Counted from the first letter of the stretch, positions 8,496 to 19,416 are shown. The stretch: DNA of 64,000 nucleotides from Neobacillus dielmonensis (GCF_000612665.1 NZ_HG942074.1:157128-221127), one strand, 5' to 3'. The notes: generated by a model not told the origin, from the letters alone. Translations and numbers: made by a program.

Positions 8496-9260
8496 TTGAC
8501 GACTTTGCATTGGGACCATGTCGTTCATTATGTTAATGATCTCCAAAAACCAATAAAAATGTTTCGGGACAACGGACTATTTGCTTTCAAAGGAGGTTCT
8601 CACACAAATTGGGGAACATATAATGCTTTGAGCTATTTTGGATTGACCTATGTTGAGTTTTTAGCGGTTGAGCATCGGGACGTGGCTATTCGTTTGGAGG
8701 GGCCAAACGTATTAGTTAAAGACACCGTTAAGTTATTGCCTAATAATGAGGCATTGAGACGAATTGCCATTCGTACAGACAATATAGATGAGACAGTTGG
8801 AAGGTTAACGGCAAACGGTATAGAGCCGTCACCCGTTATGGCAGGAAAACGGTTGGACTCCCGAGGCAAATTGATTGAATGGAAGATGGTCACCATTGAT
8901 GGTGATTTTCATGGGCTGGTATATCCGTTTTTTATTCAGTGGAAGGAGTCCGATGAGGAACGGTTAAAGAATCTAGCTGAAACAGGGGTAATCCAGAACC
9001 ATCCGGCGGGTGATGTTTCCATTGAAAGTGCCGTTTTTACTGTGTCAAACCCTGAGGCTGCAGCAATGCATTGGCAGCAACTATTTAATCTCCCGATGGT
9101 TGGTTCTTCAAGTCTGGCAATTGGAGGCAAGCAATTTATTTTCACAAAAGGAGATACCAACCAGCTCACCCAAATTCATTTTAAAACCACATCAAAAAAA
9201 TTAGATGGAACGACACTTGCAATCGGTGAAGGAAACTATGTGTTTAGAAAAAACGTGTGA
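8496..9260 (+). CDS. VOC (glyoxalase-like) family protein
   Basis: A protein of about 255 residues with two vicinal-oxygen-chelate-type halves, resembling glyoxalase-like domain 3 proteins (LHWDHVVHYVNDL at the start, DFHGLVYPFFIQW in the middle, a second half from about residue 170). The preferred start is TTG at 8496, because GGGAGTGG (8483-8490) lies at the right distance and homologous proteins in my recollection begin just before LHWDH; the ATG at 8478 has no site. The catalysed reaction is unknown, and the family includes dioxygenases, isomerases and binding proteins. It lies just upstream of the beta-glucoside locus but has no evident functional link to it. Confidence 0.65.
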   Translation: MTTLHWDHVVHYVNDLQKPIKMFRDNGLFAFKGGSHTNWGTYNALSYFGLTYVEFLAVEHRDVAIRLEGPNVLVKDTVKLLPNNEALRRIAIRTDNIDETVGRLTANGIEPSPVMAGKRLDSRGKLIEWKMVTIDGDFHGLVYPFFIQWKESDEERLKNLAETGVIQNHPAGDVSIESAVFTVSNPEAAAMHWQQLFNLPMVGSSSLAIGGKQFIFTKGDTNQLTQIHFKTTSKKLDGTTLAIGEGNYVFRKNV

Positions 9261-9286
9261 ATTCGACAAATTTTGCAAAAATAGGA

Positions 9287-9316
9287 TTGACAGCCACGAT
9301 TGAAAAAGTTTAAAAT
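9287..9316 (+). promoter_or_regulatory. Sigma-A promoter of the licT-like gene
   Basis: TTGACA at 9287-9292, an 18-base spacer, then TAAAAT at 9311-9316. It lies about 30 bases upstream of the first RAT element. Confidence 0.7.
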
Positions 9317-9344
9317 CAATTATTATTTATATTGAATATTAGAT

Positions 9345-9372
9345 GGATTGTTACTGCTCTGCAGGCAAAACC
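9345..9372 (+). promoter_or_regulatory. RAT element 1 (LicT/BglG antiterminator target)
   Basis: The 28-base sequence begins GGATTGTTACTG and ends GCAGGCAAAACC, matching the known ribonucleic antiterminator consensus of the licS/bglP type. Its 3' end overlaps the left arm of the terminator at 9368, so the two structures exclude each other. This indicates autoregulation of the antiterminator gene. Confidence 0.92.
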
Positions 9373-9432
9373 TAAATTTGTAAAAAGATGACTATTTAGT
9401 TGTGTCTTTTTGCAAATTTAGGTTTGTTTTTT
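9368..9432 (+). terminator. RAT-controlled terminator 1
   Basis: AAACCTAAATTTG (9368-9380) pairs with CAAATTTAGGTTT (9413-9425), with an inner AAAAAGA/TCTTTTT stem and a T run at 9427-9432. Confidence 0.9.
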
Positions 9433-9471
9433 ATCGTTATTATAAATACATTAATCGAGGACGAGTGCGTT

Positions 9472-10341
9472 ATGGAAATAGTAAAAATCTTAAACAATAA
9501 TGTCGTCGTATCAACTAATGCAGCACATCAAGAAATTGTGGTCATGGGCAGAGGGCTAGCTTTCCAGAAAAAAGTCGGTCAGGAAATTGATGCTTCTAAA
9601 ATAGAGAAGACGTTTGTGCTGGAGACACAGGGCATGACGGAAAAACTGGCAAAATTGTTAAAAGAAACGCCAGAGAAATATTTAAATATTGCTTCCAAAA
9701 TCATTGAATATGCTCAGTCTCAGCTATCGTATAAATTGGATGACTATTTGTATGTCGCTCTAACCGATCACTTAAGTTTTGCCATCAGCAGACATAAACA
9801 GGGAATTGAGCTGAAAAATCCTCTGCAGTGGGAGATACGCAAATACTATAAACAAGAATACCAAGTGGCATTACGGGGACTTAATATAATCGAGGAAGCG
9901 ACAGGTGTGCGGCTTGGGGAAGACGAAGCGGCATCCATTGCGCTGCATTTGGTCAATAGTCAGCTTTCAGGTGAAAATATGGCAGCGGCTATTCAAGTCA
10001 CTGAAATGGTCAATAACATACTGAACATCGTGAAATACCATTTCAAAATGGAACTGGACGAAAACTCGTTAAATTATGAGCGATTTTTGACCCATCTTCG
10101 CTTTTTCGCTGTCCGTTTTGTACGAAGAGAAAAGCTGGAAGATACCATTGATGAATTTTTCTATGATCAAATTTCTTTAAAATACTCTGAGGCCTTTAAT
10201 TGTACCCAAAAGATTGCTACCTATTTAGAAAGCAACTTTAAATGGTATCTGTCTAGGGATGAAGAAATTTATTTAACCGTGCATATCCATCGAGTGACAA
10301 ACCGGCATCAGCTCAACAAAAACAAGGAAGAAAAAAAATAA
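9472..10341 (+). CDS. licT: LicT/BglG-family transcription antiterminator
   Basis: An RNA-binding antiterminator of 289 residues. The N-terminal CAT/RNA-binding domain (1-55) binds RAT hairpins. Two PRD domains follow (about 65-170 and 172-280), carrying the phospho-accepting histidines His100, His159, His208 and His271. These correspond to the four PTS-controlled histidines of LicT: the permease phosphorylates PRD1 to inhibit, and HPr phosphorylates PRD2 to activate. The start at 9472 (MEIVKILNNN) is preferred to an open extension from 9400 that runs through the terminator. It lies directly upstream of the EIIBCA gene. Its likely targets are the three RAT switches at 9345, 10422 and 13986. 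Confidence 0.93.
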   Translation: MEIVKILNNNVVVSTNAAHQEIVVMGRGLAFQKKVGQEIDASKIEKTFVLETQGMTEKLAKLLKETPEKYLNIASKIIEYAQSQLSYKLDDYLYVALTDHLSFAISRHKQGIELKNPLQWEIRKYYKQEYQVALRGLNIIEEATGVRLGEDEAASIALHLVNSQLSGENMAAAIQVTEMVNNILNIVKYHFKMELDENSLNYERFLTHLRFFAVRFVRREKLEDTIDEFFYDQISLKYSEAFNCTQKIATYLESNFKWYLSRDEEIYLTVHIHRVTNRHQLNKNKEEKK

Positions 10342-10352
10342 AAGTTTTTTTA

Positions 10353-10389
10353 TGAAAACGTTGACACTAAAATGTAAGCGTGTTATTAT
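10353..10389 (+). promoter_or_regulatory. bglP promoter overlapped by a perfect cre box
   Basis: TTGACA (10361-10366), 17 bases, TATTAT (10384-10389). TGAAAACGTTGACA at 10353-10366 fits the CcpA cre consensus at every position and covers the -35 hexamer. CcpA/P-Ser-HPr should therefore block initiation in preferred sugars, in addition to antitermination downstream. Confidence 0.8.
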
Positions 10390-10421
10390 CCTAATATAAA
10401 GTTAAATAGTAATCCTTCGAA

Positions 10422-10448
10422 GGGATGTTACCTGTAAAGGGCATAACC
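10422..10448 (+). promoter_or_regulatory. RAT element 2 (divergent) before bglP
   Basis: A RAT-like sequence, GGGATGTTACCTG ending in GGGCATAACC, overlaps the left arm of the next terminator. It departs from RAT 1 and RAT 3 in the loop and at several paired positions, so its affinity or specificity may differ. Confidence 0.75.
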
Positions 10449-10510
10449 TGATCTAGTTTGAAAACACATACATGCCAGTGTGTGTATTCAAACCCGGATC
10501 AGGTTTTTTA
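10445..10510 (+). terminator. RAT-controlled terminator 2
   Basis: AACCTGATC (10445-10453) pairs with GATCAGGTT (10497-10505). There is an inner TTTGAA/TTCAAA stem and a T run at 10504-10510. Confidence 0.88.
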
Positions 10511-10545
10511 TTTCTAAAAATCCAATTTGAAAGAAGGTCCAAACC

Positions 10546-12462
10546 ATGAAATACGAGCAATTAGCCAAAGATATCATCCAAAATGTCGGCGGTCGTGAAA
10601 ACGTTATCAGTGTTGTTCACTGCATCACCCGCTTACGGTTTAAGTTAAAAGATGAAGGTAAAGCTAACACAGAAGTGTTGAAAAATATGGACGGCGTCGT
10701 GACAGTTATGAAAAGCGGCGGCCAATATCAAGTGGTCATTGGCAATCATGTTCCAGATGTTTATAAAGATGTTGTTGCAATCGGAGGCTTCCAATCAGCA
10801 TCTCCTGTAGCAGCAGACGAAGAAACAGATGGCAAAAAACAAAATTTATTTAACCGCTTTATTGACATGATTTCCAGCATTTTTACGCCAATCCTTGGTA
10901 TTATGGCAGCTGCTGGTATGATTAAAGGCTTTAATGCACTGTTTCTATCACTAAAACTATATGAAAACACATCGGGAACTTATCATATTTTAAATGCAGT
11001 CGGTGATTCCGTATTCTATTTCTTCCCTATTTTCCTTGGCTATACAGCAATTAAGAAATTCGGCGGGAGTCATTTTATCGGTATGGCAATCGGTGCTTCC
11101 CTGGTTTATCCAACCTTGTCGACATTGTCAGCAGGTAAGCCATTGTACACGTTGTTTGATGGAACTTTATTCTCATCACAGATTCATATCACGTTCCTTG
11201 GATTACCAGTTATTTTAATGAGCTATTCATCTTCTGTTATTCCAATTATCGTCGCAGCGTTTTTTGGTGCTAAATTAGAAAACTGGTTTAAGAAAGTCAC
11301 TCCAGATGTAGTAAAAGCATTCTTAGTTCCATTCTTTACATTATTAGTCATTGTTCCGTTAACTTTCTTGGTCATTGGACCAGTTGCTACTTGGGCAGGA
11401 CAACTACTAGGACAGTTTACTCTATGGATCTATAATCTAAGCCCAATTGTTGCAGGTCTGTTCTTAGGTGCTTTCTGGCAAGTATTCGTTATCTTCGGAC
11501 TTCACTGGGGTCTTGTGCCACTTGCCATCAATAACGTATCAACTTTAGGTTATGACACTATTTTAGCTACTGTTTTCGCAGCATCATTTGCTCAAACAGG
11601 TGCTGTACTTGGTGTTTGGTTGAAAACGAGAAACCAAAAGCTTAAATCCTTAAGTATTCCAGCTTTCATTTCAGGTATTTTCGGTGTAACTGAGCCAGCT
11701 ATTTACGGTATTACGCTTCCAGCGAAAAAGCCATTTATCATCAGCTGTATCGCAGCAGGTGTCGGCGGTGCGATTTCTGGTATCTTTGGTGTTAAAGGAT
11801 ACATCATTGGTGGTCTTGGAATCTTCGGACTTCCATCATATATCTCTCCTGACAAAGGAATCGGTTCTGACTTTATTGGTTCTGTAATCGCTATTATGGT
11901 AGCATTTGTATTAGGTTTCGTTCTTACTTACCTATTCGGTATGGGTAAAGAAAAAGAAGCAGGTCAAACTGCAGGCAGTGAAAAGGTTCAAGCTAATGCA
12001 ACAGAAGTAAAAGTAGCAAATTTAGTGGTTGCCAGCCCATTAACAGGAGATGTAATGTCACTATCTGAAATCAATGATGCGGCGTTCGCTTCAGGTGCAC
12101 TTGGTAAAGGTGTTGCGATCGAGCCATCAGAAGGCAAATTGGTTGCACCGGTTTCCGGTACTATTTCCGTCCTATTCCCAACGAACCATGCTATCGGAAT
12201 TACTACTGATGAAGGTGCAGAACTATTGATTCACATTGGTATGGACACTGTCCAGTTAAACGGCCAGCACTTTACGGCACATACAAAACAAGGTGCACGA
12301 GTAGAAAAAGGCCAATTGTTAATCGAATTTGATATCGCGGCAATTAAAGCAGCAGGTTATCCTGTAACCACTCCAGTTGTCGTAACCAACCCTGATCAAT
12401 ATAAGATTGTTACTACTGAGAAAAAACAATTAAAAGCTGGAGATCTATTAATCCAAGCATAA
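10546..12462 (+). CDS. bglP: PTS beta-glucoside-specific EIIBCA component
   Basis: A membrane permease that imports and phosphorylates aryl-beta-glucosides or cellobiose-like sugars, 638 residues in the order EIIB-EIIC-EIIA. EIIB has the phospho-cysteine Cys26 (VVHCITRLRF). EIIC (about 105-460) has around ten membrane segments and the GVTEPAIYG substrate-site motif. EIIA (about 495-638) has the phospho-histidine His563 (LLIHIGMDTVQLNG). Having its own EIIA means only EI and HPr are needed in addition. It follows the antiterminator and its own RAT-terminator and precedes a phospho-beta-glucosidase. In the known Bacillus system, BglP also negatively phosphorylates LicT PRD1. Confidence 0.93.
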   Translation: MKYEQLAKDIIQNVGGRENVISVVHCITRLRFKLKDEGKANTEVLKNMDGVVTVMKSGGQYQVVIGNHVPDVYKDVVAIGGFQSASPVAADEETDGKKQNLFNRFIDMISSIFTPILGIMAAAGMIKGFNALFLSLKLYENTSGTYHILNAVGDSVFYFFPIFLGYTAIKKFGGSHFIGMAIGASLVYPTLSTLSAGKPLYTLFDGTLFSSQIHITFLGLPVILMSYSSSVIPIIVAAFFGAKLENWFKKVTPDVVKAFLVPFFTLLVIVPLTFLVIGPVATWAGQLLGQFTLWIYNLSPIVAGLFLGAFWQVFVIFGLHWGLVPLAINNVSTLGYDTILATVFAASFAQTGAVLGVWLKTRNQKLKSLSIPAFISGIFGVTEPAIYGITLPAKKPFIISCIAAGVGGAISGIFGVKGYIIGGLGIFGLPSYISPDKGIGSDFIGSVIAIMVAFVLGFVLTYLFGMGKEKEAGQTAGSEKVQANATEVKVANLVVASPLTGDVMSLSEINDAAFASGALGKGVAIEPSEGKLVAPVSGTISVLFPTNHAIGITTDEGAELLIHIGMDTVQLNGQHFTAHTKQGARVEKGQLLIEFDIAAIKAAGYPVTTPVVVTNPDQYKIVTTEKKQLKAGDLLIQA

Positions 12463-12478
12463 TAACTACTAGTAAATG

Positions 12479-12513
12479 GGAAGGGAAGCAGTTGAATGCT
12501 TTCCTTCCGTATT
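12479..12513 (+). terminator. Intercistronic hairpin between bglP and the first GH1 gene
   Basis: GGAAGGGAAGCA (12479-12490) pairs with TGCTTTCCTTCC (12497-12508), followed by a weak T-rich tail. The 12-bp stem probably causes partial termination or protects the 3' end of bglP. No RAT overlaps it. Confidence 0.5.
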
Positions 12514-12517
12514 TTGA

Positions 12518-13966
<1,449 letters not shown>

Positions 13967-13985
13967 AATTTTATCTGACTTTTAA

Positions 13986-14013
13986 GGATTGTTACTGTCC
14001 GGCAGGCAAAACC
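13986..14013 (+). promoter_or_regulatory. RAT element 3 before the HPr-like gene
   Basis: It begins GGATTGTTACTG and ends GGCAGGCAAAACC. It is nearly identical to RAT 1 apart from the loop, and overlaps the left arm of the following terminator. Confidence 0.92.
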
Positions 14014-14066
14014 TAAGTAGGAATGCTATTGGTGTACCCAAAGCATGCTTATTTAGGTTTTTTATT
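14009..14066 (+). terminator. RAT-controlled terminator 3
   Basis: AAACCTAA (14009-14016) pairs with the TTAGGTTT end of the right arm (to 14060). An inner stem is formed by AATGC/GCAT-type pairs, and a T run follows. Confidence 0.88.
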
Positions 14067-14085
14067 TTGAAAGGAGAAATGCAAC

Positions 14086-14352
14086 ATGGCAGAAAAAACA
14101 TTTAAGGTAATTGACCCAGCAGGGCTTCATGCAAGACCGGCTACCGTTTTGGTACAGGCTGCAAGTAAATTTAATTCCGATATTCAACTAGAATACAACG
14201 GAAAAGCGGTAAACTTAAAATCCATCATGGGTGTAATGTCTCTCGGTGTCCGTGAAGGCGCAGATATTAAAATTATTGCAAATGGCAGTGACGAAGATGC
14301 TGCACTTGCTTCTTTAGCAGAAACGTTAAGCACAAATAATTTAGCGAAATAA
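14086..14352 (+). CDS. HPr-like phosphocarrier protein in the beta-glucoside locus
   Basis: A complete HPr of 88 residues. His15 in [11 protein letters not shown] is the EI phosphorylation site and Ser46 in [12 protein letters not shown] is the HPr-kinase site. Because His15 is present this is not Crh, which lacks that histidine. HPr passes phosphate to EIIA domains and, in this system, can also phosphorylate LicT PRD2. Finding it between two GH1 genes and behind its own RAT switch, away from any ptsI, is unusual. It may supply extra phosphocarrier when beta-glucosides are present (inference). The ribosome binding site is AAAGGAG, and the next gene follows 21 bases after its stop. Confidence 0.9.
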   Translation: MAEKTFKVIDPAGLHARPATVLVQAASKFNSDIQLEYNGKAVNLKSIMGVMSLGVREGADIKIIANGSDEDAALASLAETLSTNNLAK

Positions 14353-14370
14353 GGAAGACTGGAGGAGTAA

Positions 14371-15804
<1,434 letters not shown>

Positions 15805-15811
15805 AAAAGCT

Positions 15812-15840
15812 AAAGCCGGGACTAGGTCTCGGCTTTTATT
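15812..15840 (+). terminator. Terminator of the beta-glucoside locus
   Basis: AAAGCCGGGAC (15812-15822) pairs with GTCTCGGCTTT (15826-15836), with one G-U pair and a T-rich tail. Confidence 0.85.
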
Positions 15841-15985
15841 ATGGGATACAATATCAGTAGTTCGTTCTATGAAGACAAGATTTATGAAAATTGGGGTATC
15901 TAACTATTTTGGCTCTTTTCTAAAGGCTTGTTGCTATTTTTACATTTATAGACCTTCGGACGAAGTGTAAGCAGATCGGTTTATT

Positions 15986-16091
15986 ATTAGCGACCAATCT
16001 CTCCAGTAGATCTCGAGAACGGTAGCTAATAGCTTTTTATTAACGACCGAACTCCCGAAAAAATCGCGAGAATGGTAGGTAATAGCCTTTT
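15986..16091. repeat. Two-copy 53-bp direct tandem repeat
   Basis: The units 15986-16038 and 16039-16091 are adjacent, the same length and match at about 41 of 53 positions. The best conserved parts are ATTARCGACC, CGAGAAYGGTAG and TAATAGC. They lie in the roughly 750-base non-coding stretch after the GH1 gene, where I see no intact gene. Function unknown. Confidence 0.75.
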
Positions 16092-16233
16092 CGTGACAAA
16101 ACTCAAGTCCGATTATACCCCTAATTGGATAACGAGTATTTGAAGACGCACTTTATCAGTACTTCAAATAAGAAAACAACAATATCCACGAAAACAGCCA
16201 AATATTGCTGAAAAGGCCGGAGGATGGTTACTG

Positions 16234-16443
16234 GTGAAAAGACTCTACGAGATTACATCTATATCAAGTGGTTCTATTAATAAGGAAACAGGTTATGAAT
16301 TTGTTCCTAAATAAAGAAGCCAAGACAGCCGTGGTTATACATATACTGGTAACCTTAAGAGGGAAACTAACATTCTAGACGAAAAAGCCAATAATTATAA
16401 AATAGGGGAAGCTGTGCTGAAGACCTTTCAACTTTGTGAATAG
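16234..16443 (+). pseudogene. Decayed small ORF with internal stop, unknown family
   Basis: A GTG at 16234 behind a GGAGG site (16219-16223) opens a frame of 69 codons broken by a TAA at 16312-16314. The two parts read like protein (INKETGYEFVPK, then GYTYTGNLKRETNIL). No family recognised. It could equally be chance coding in a gap. Confidence 0.25.
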
Positions 16444-16592
16444 AAAGTACCTTATCTATGATAATGGAGCGGTGCAGGGAAATGACTACCATAGTGTTTC
16501 TCTATTTTTTGTGGATAAGGGTTAAACCATAAAATAGAAATGACTTGGTGGCACACCAAGCCATCTCCAGAAATCGTAGAAAAGCTTCCTGA

Positions 16593-16799
16593 TTACTCGA
16601 GCCTCCAGCTGTGTTGACGGGTCCTTGTTTTCTTTATCCCCTTATGTTCAATCGTAATTGTATATGGCTTTAATTCCGGCAATGATTCACCTTGTTTAAC
16701 CTCTACACGTCGGGCGTTCTTGACTTTGCCGCCGCCATGTCCTACCTCCACATAAACACCTGATTGCCTTGCTATTTCCCCTGGCTTTAATGCAGCCAT
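16593..16799 (-). CDS. YjzC-like small protein
   Basis: The 68 residues resemble the YjzC family of small Bacillus proteins of unknown function: an N-terminal LKPGEIARQSGVYVEVG pattern followed by a short basic region and RVEVKQGE. The C-terminus (KKTRTRQHSWRLE) is strongly basic. The start at 16799 is set by AGGAGGAG on the minus strand; an upstream ATG at 16823 is unsupported. On the minus strand the gene is followed by a small CTTGGTG/CACCAAG hairpin (16544-16560). It is monocistronic. Confidence 0.55.
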   Translation of the reverse strand: MAALKPGEIARQSGVYVEVGHGGGKVKNARRVEVKQGESLPELKPYTITIEHKGIKKTRTRQHSWRLE

Positions 16800-17011
16800 A
16801 AAGCAACTCCTCCTATTCCCCAAATTTTCTGCTGCCCCAATATAATATGTCTAACCATTTAACAATATGGCAACAAGTATAATATGTTAGCGAAAACTGC
16901 TAGGATATACGATATTCCCAATTGTTTCATTGTTCGATATACTAGTTTAGTGGCTAAAATTGACGTATAATAAATGTTTATGAATTCCTTATTTCATGGG
17001 GAGGTTTAAAA

Positions 17012-18403
17012 TTGACTATTACAAAACCAGAAGAAATGGTTGTTGAGATAAAGAAATTAGATGAAAAGGGTTCAGGACAAGTTAGCGTTTGGCTTGAAAC
17101 TGAACAGGGTAACAAACGGAAATTAAGGCTTACCATCCCGCAAACGCTCCCTGGAGAAAAAGTGCGTGTAACGGTGGACAAGCCGGATCGCAGAAGAAGA
17201 AGGGCAATGCCGGATGAAATCCTTGAGACACATCCAGAAAGAATTGGGCCGGCCTGCCCGCATTTCGAAACCTGCGGCGGCTGTGTATGGCAGCATTGGG
17301 ATTACCGCGGCCAATTAAACCAAAAAACGTTCCATGTGAAACATGCTGTCGAATCACAAGGATTTGACCCGAATCTTGTAAAAGACACGATTGGCATGGA
17401 CGAGCCTTGGCATTACCGCAATAAGATGGAGTTTACGTTCGCTACGGATGGATCCCTTGGTCTCCACGAACAAGGCAATTTTAGAAAGATTATTACTCTT
17501 GAATCCTGCCTGATTGCCGGCAAGGAAATGGTTGAAGCAGCCATGGAAATTGCAGCATGGGCAAAAGAATACCGCTTAACAGGTTATAACAAGGACCTTC
17601 ACGAGGGTTTGCTGCGCCATTTGATGGTCAGACAATCGTTTGCAACAGGGGAAATGATGCTGGCTTTATTTGCAACAGAGGCTCCTGAGGCACATCAACA
17701 GGCGGCAGATGATTTAGTGAAACGGGTAGAACAGAAGTTTCCTCAAGTGAAAAGCTTGTTATGGCTTGAAAATACCGACTGGGCTGACCGCACACAATCG
17801 GAAAATACAAATGTTTTGGCAGGCCGGGATTTTATTTACGATGAAATGAGCGGCTATCGCTATCGTCTTTGGTTTGATACGTTTTTTCAAACAAATCCGA
17901 CACAGGCGCAAAAATTGGTGGATTTAGCTTTAGAAATGGGTCAGCCAAAGAAAACGGAAAAAATGATTGACCTTTTCTGCGGCGTCGGCACCTTCTCATT
18001 GCCATTTGCCAGCCGTGTAGGAAAAATGGCCGGTATTGAAATTGTCGAGAGCTCGATTGAATCAGCTAAACGAAACGCCAGTGATAACGGAATTACTAAT
18101 ACTTACTTCTTAGCTAGAGATGCGCGCAAAGGGATTGACGAGGTGTTGGAGAGCTTTGGGAATCCAGAGTTATTAGTATTGGATCCTCCTCGCTCAGGTG
18201 CAGGCGGCAAGGTAATGAGAAAAATCGGCCGCTCGAAACCAGAAAGAATCGTTTATATTTCTTGTAATCCAGATACGTTCGCAACAGATATTAAAGAATT
18301 GGAACCGTTCGGTTACGAGTTAAAGGCTGTACAGCCGGTTGATTTGTTTCCTCATACCGTACATGTGGAGTGCGTGGCGCAGCTCATTTTAAAGTGTGAC
18401 TAA
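17012..18403 (+). CDS. rlmD: 23S rRNA (uracil-C5)-methyltransferase, RlmD/RlmCD type
   Basis: A SAM-dependent methyltransferase that forms 5-methyluridine in 23S rRNA; the B. subtilis homologue modifies two sites. An N-terminal TRAM domain (about 8-65) is followed by a [4Fe-4S] cysteine cluster (CPHFETCGGCVWQ, with a fourth Cys in LESCLIAG). The SAM site is MIDLFCGVGTFSLP and the catalytic Cys motif is YISCNPDTFATD. It has a TTG start at 17012 behind GGGGAGG. The C-terminus ends PHTVHVECVAQLI, the usual end of the family. Three partial copies of this 3' end lie downstream (23345, 25347, 28286), suggesting the gene is an integration target. Confidence 0.92.
   Translation: MTITKPEEMVVEIKKLDEKGSGQVSVWLETEQGNKRKLRLTIPQTLPGEKVRVTVDKPDRRRRRAMPDEILETHPERIGPACPHFETCGGCVWQHWDYRGQLNQKTFHVKHAVESQGFDPNLVKDTIGMDEPWHYRNKMEFTFATDGSLGLHEQGNFRKIITLESCLIAGKEMVEAAMEIAAWAKEYRLTGYNKDLHEGLLRHLMVRQSFATGEMMLALFATEAPEAHQQAADDLVKRVEQKFPQVKSLLWLENTDWADRTQSENTNVLAGRDFIYDEMSGYRYRLWFDTFFQTNPTQAQKLVDLALEMGQPKKTEKMIDLFCGVGTFSLPFASRVGKMAGIEIVESSIESAKRNASDNGITNTYFLARDARKGIDEVLESFGNPELLVLDPPRSGAGGKVMRKIGRSKPERIVYISCNPDTFATDIKELEPFGYELKAVQPVDLFPHTVHVECVAQLILKCD
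18355..18403. repeat. rlmD 3' end, reference copy of a putative attachment site
   Basis: CATGTGGAGTG at 18362-18372, followed by CGTGGCGCAGCTCATT, is the intact gene end. The same core recurs at 23375, 25351 (partial) and 28314. The 3' end of the rum/rumA methyltransferase gene is a known integration site for streptococcal conjugative elements. An att role here is inference. Confidence 0.5.
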
Positions 18404-18601
18404 AAAAAGAAATCCAATATCGTAAAATAAACTTTATCCACATCTTATTAACATTGAAATAAAGTTTGTATAAAAAAGTAAGTGAAAAAGCCAGTTATCC
18501 CCAACATATCAACAATAATGAAAAAGCGGGGAGAAGGAAAACCTTTATTTTAATAGCGAACAAAGGAATAACGAGGAATTGAGTAGTTAATTAGGCACAA
18601 G

Positions 18602-18635
18602 AAAGGCAACTAACCCTTTGGGCATTGCCTTTTTT
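18602..18635 (+). terminator. Intrinsic terminator downstream of rlmD
   Basis: AAAGGCAA (18602-18609) pairs with TTGCCTTT (18625-18632), followed by T residues. It is about 200 bases past the rlmD stop. Confidence 0.7.
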
Positions 18636-18798
18636 GTGTTTTAAAGTGGTTTACAAAGCTGTAGTGAATATGGATAGTGCCATCGTGGTTAAAAGTATAC
18701 TTTTCAATTAGAGAGTGCGGGACCTGCAGATCGGCTTGAAGCCATGATTTGTGCGGACATATAACCATCAGGATTATACATAATGAATCCTTTTGCAT
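18610..18798 (-). pseudogene. Possible C-terminal remnant of a serine recombinase
   Basis: The 62 codons include LIEKYTFNHDGTIHIHYSFV, which resembles the beta-strand end typical of large serine recombinases (pattern I-x-K-I-x-I-H-x-D-G-x-I-x-I-x-Y-x-F). The rest of the recombinase is absent. It lies immediately downstream of rlmD and points toward it, as an integrase gene next to its attachment site would. The match is short and judged by eye. The remainder of 18404-19008 shows only hairpins. Confidence 0.35.
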
Positions 18799-18932
18799 CT
18801 TAACCTAAAACCTTTTAATTTGAAACCATTCGTAGAATTATGATGTGATACGATATTCAATTTGAGGGAATTATAATGAATAGTGTAAATAGAAGAACAG
18901 GAATAAGTGATAGTAATCTTATCTTCATGTAA

Positions 18933-18985
18933 AAGGGTTGTTCGGCAAAATCAGCTAAATGATTTTAGAGGACAACCCTTCTTTT
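18933..18985. terminator. Long hairpin downstream of the catR-like gene
   Basis: AAGGGTTGT (18933-18941) pairs with ACAACCCTT (18972-18980), with an inner AAAATCA/TGATTTT stem. T residues follow on the plus strand. On the minus strand it lies 30 bases past the stop of the HxlR gene and may end it. Confidence 0.6.
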
Positions 18986-19008
18986 CATTGTATGAACACT
19001 ATTGAAAA

Positions 19009-19341
19009 CTAATCCTCAGAGAACTCAGAGTCCGGTTTAACCCAGGCCTGGGACCAATTCTCAATTGCTCTTAAAATGGGTTCCATGGAAAGCCCCTTTT
19101 CCGTTAAAGAATACTCAATGATGACAGGAGTATCTGGTATTACCTTACGATTTACTAGCCCTTGAGACTCGAGGTCCTTTAGACGATCTGATAATACCTT
19201 TCCACTTATACCAATAGAAGACTGAATTTCATTAAACCGTTGCGGTCCCAATAATAATTGATAGATAACCAAAGCTGTCCATCTCTGACTTAAAAGGGAA
19301 ATGGCCTTTTCAAATTTGGGGCAAATTGTAGGTTGTTTCAT
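19009..19341 (-). CDS. catR: HxlR-family repressor (CatR/YodB-like)
   Basis: A winged-helix dimeric repressor of 110 residues. The conserved Cys7 (TICPKFEKA) corresponds to the redox-sensing cysteine of B. subtilis CatR and YodB, which react with quinones and release DNA. The HTH region RFNEIQSSIGISGKVLSDRLKDLE and the wing PDTPVIIEYSLTEKG are typical. It is divergent from a catE homologue, as a direct regulator would be; B. subtilis CatR controls catDE. The minus-strand start has AGAGAGGTG upstream and an extended -10 (TGGTATAAT). The family is certain; the catR assignment is inferred from sequence and context. Confidence 0.85.
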   Translation of the reverse strand: MKQPTICPKFEKAISLLSQRWTALVIYQLLLGPQRFNEIQSSIGISGKVLSDRLKDLESQGLVNRKVIPDTPVIIEYSLTEKGLSMEPILRAIENWSQAWVKPDSEFSED

Positions 19342-19416
19342 AATTATATATGCACCTCTCTTGATCTCTATTATACCACAAAGTAGATACTAAATTACAA
19401 ACTGATATTTAATTAC

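Noticed and set aside
9400..9471. Upstream start for the antiterminator gene
   Set aside because: It lies inside the RAT-controlled terminator; the RNA-binding domain starts with MEIVKILNNN at 9472.
15986..16091. CRISPR array
   Set aside because: There are only two imperfect, directly adjacent units with no spacers and no cas genes nearby.
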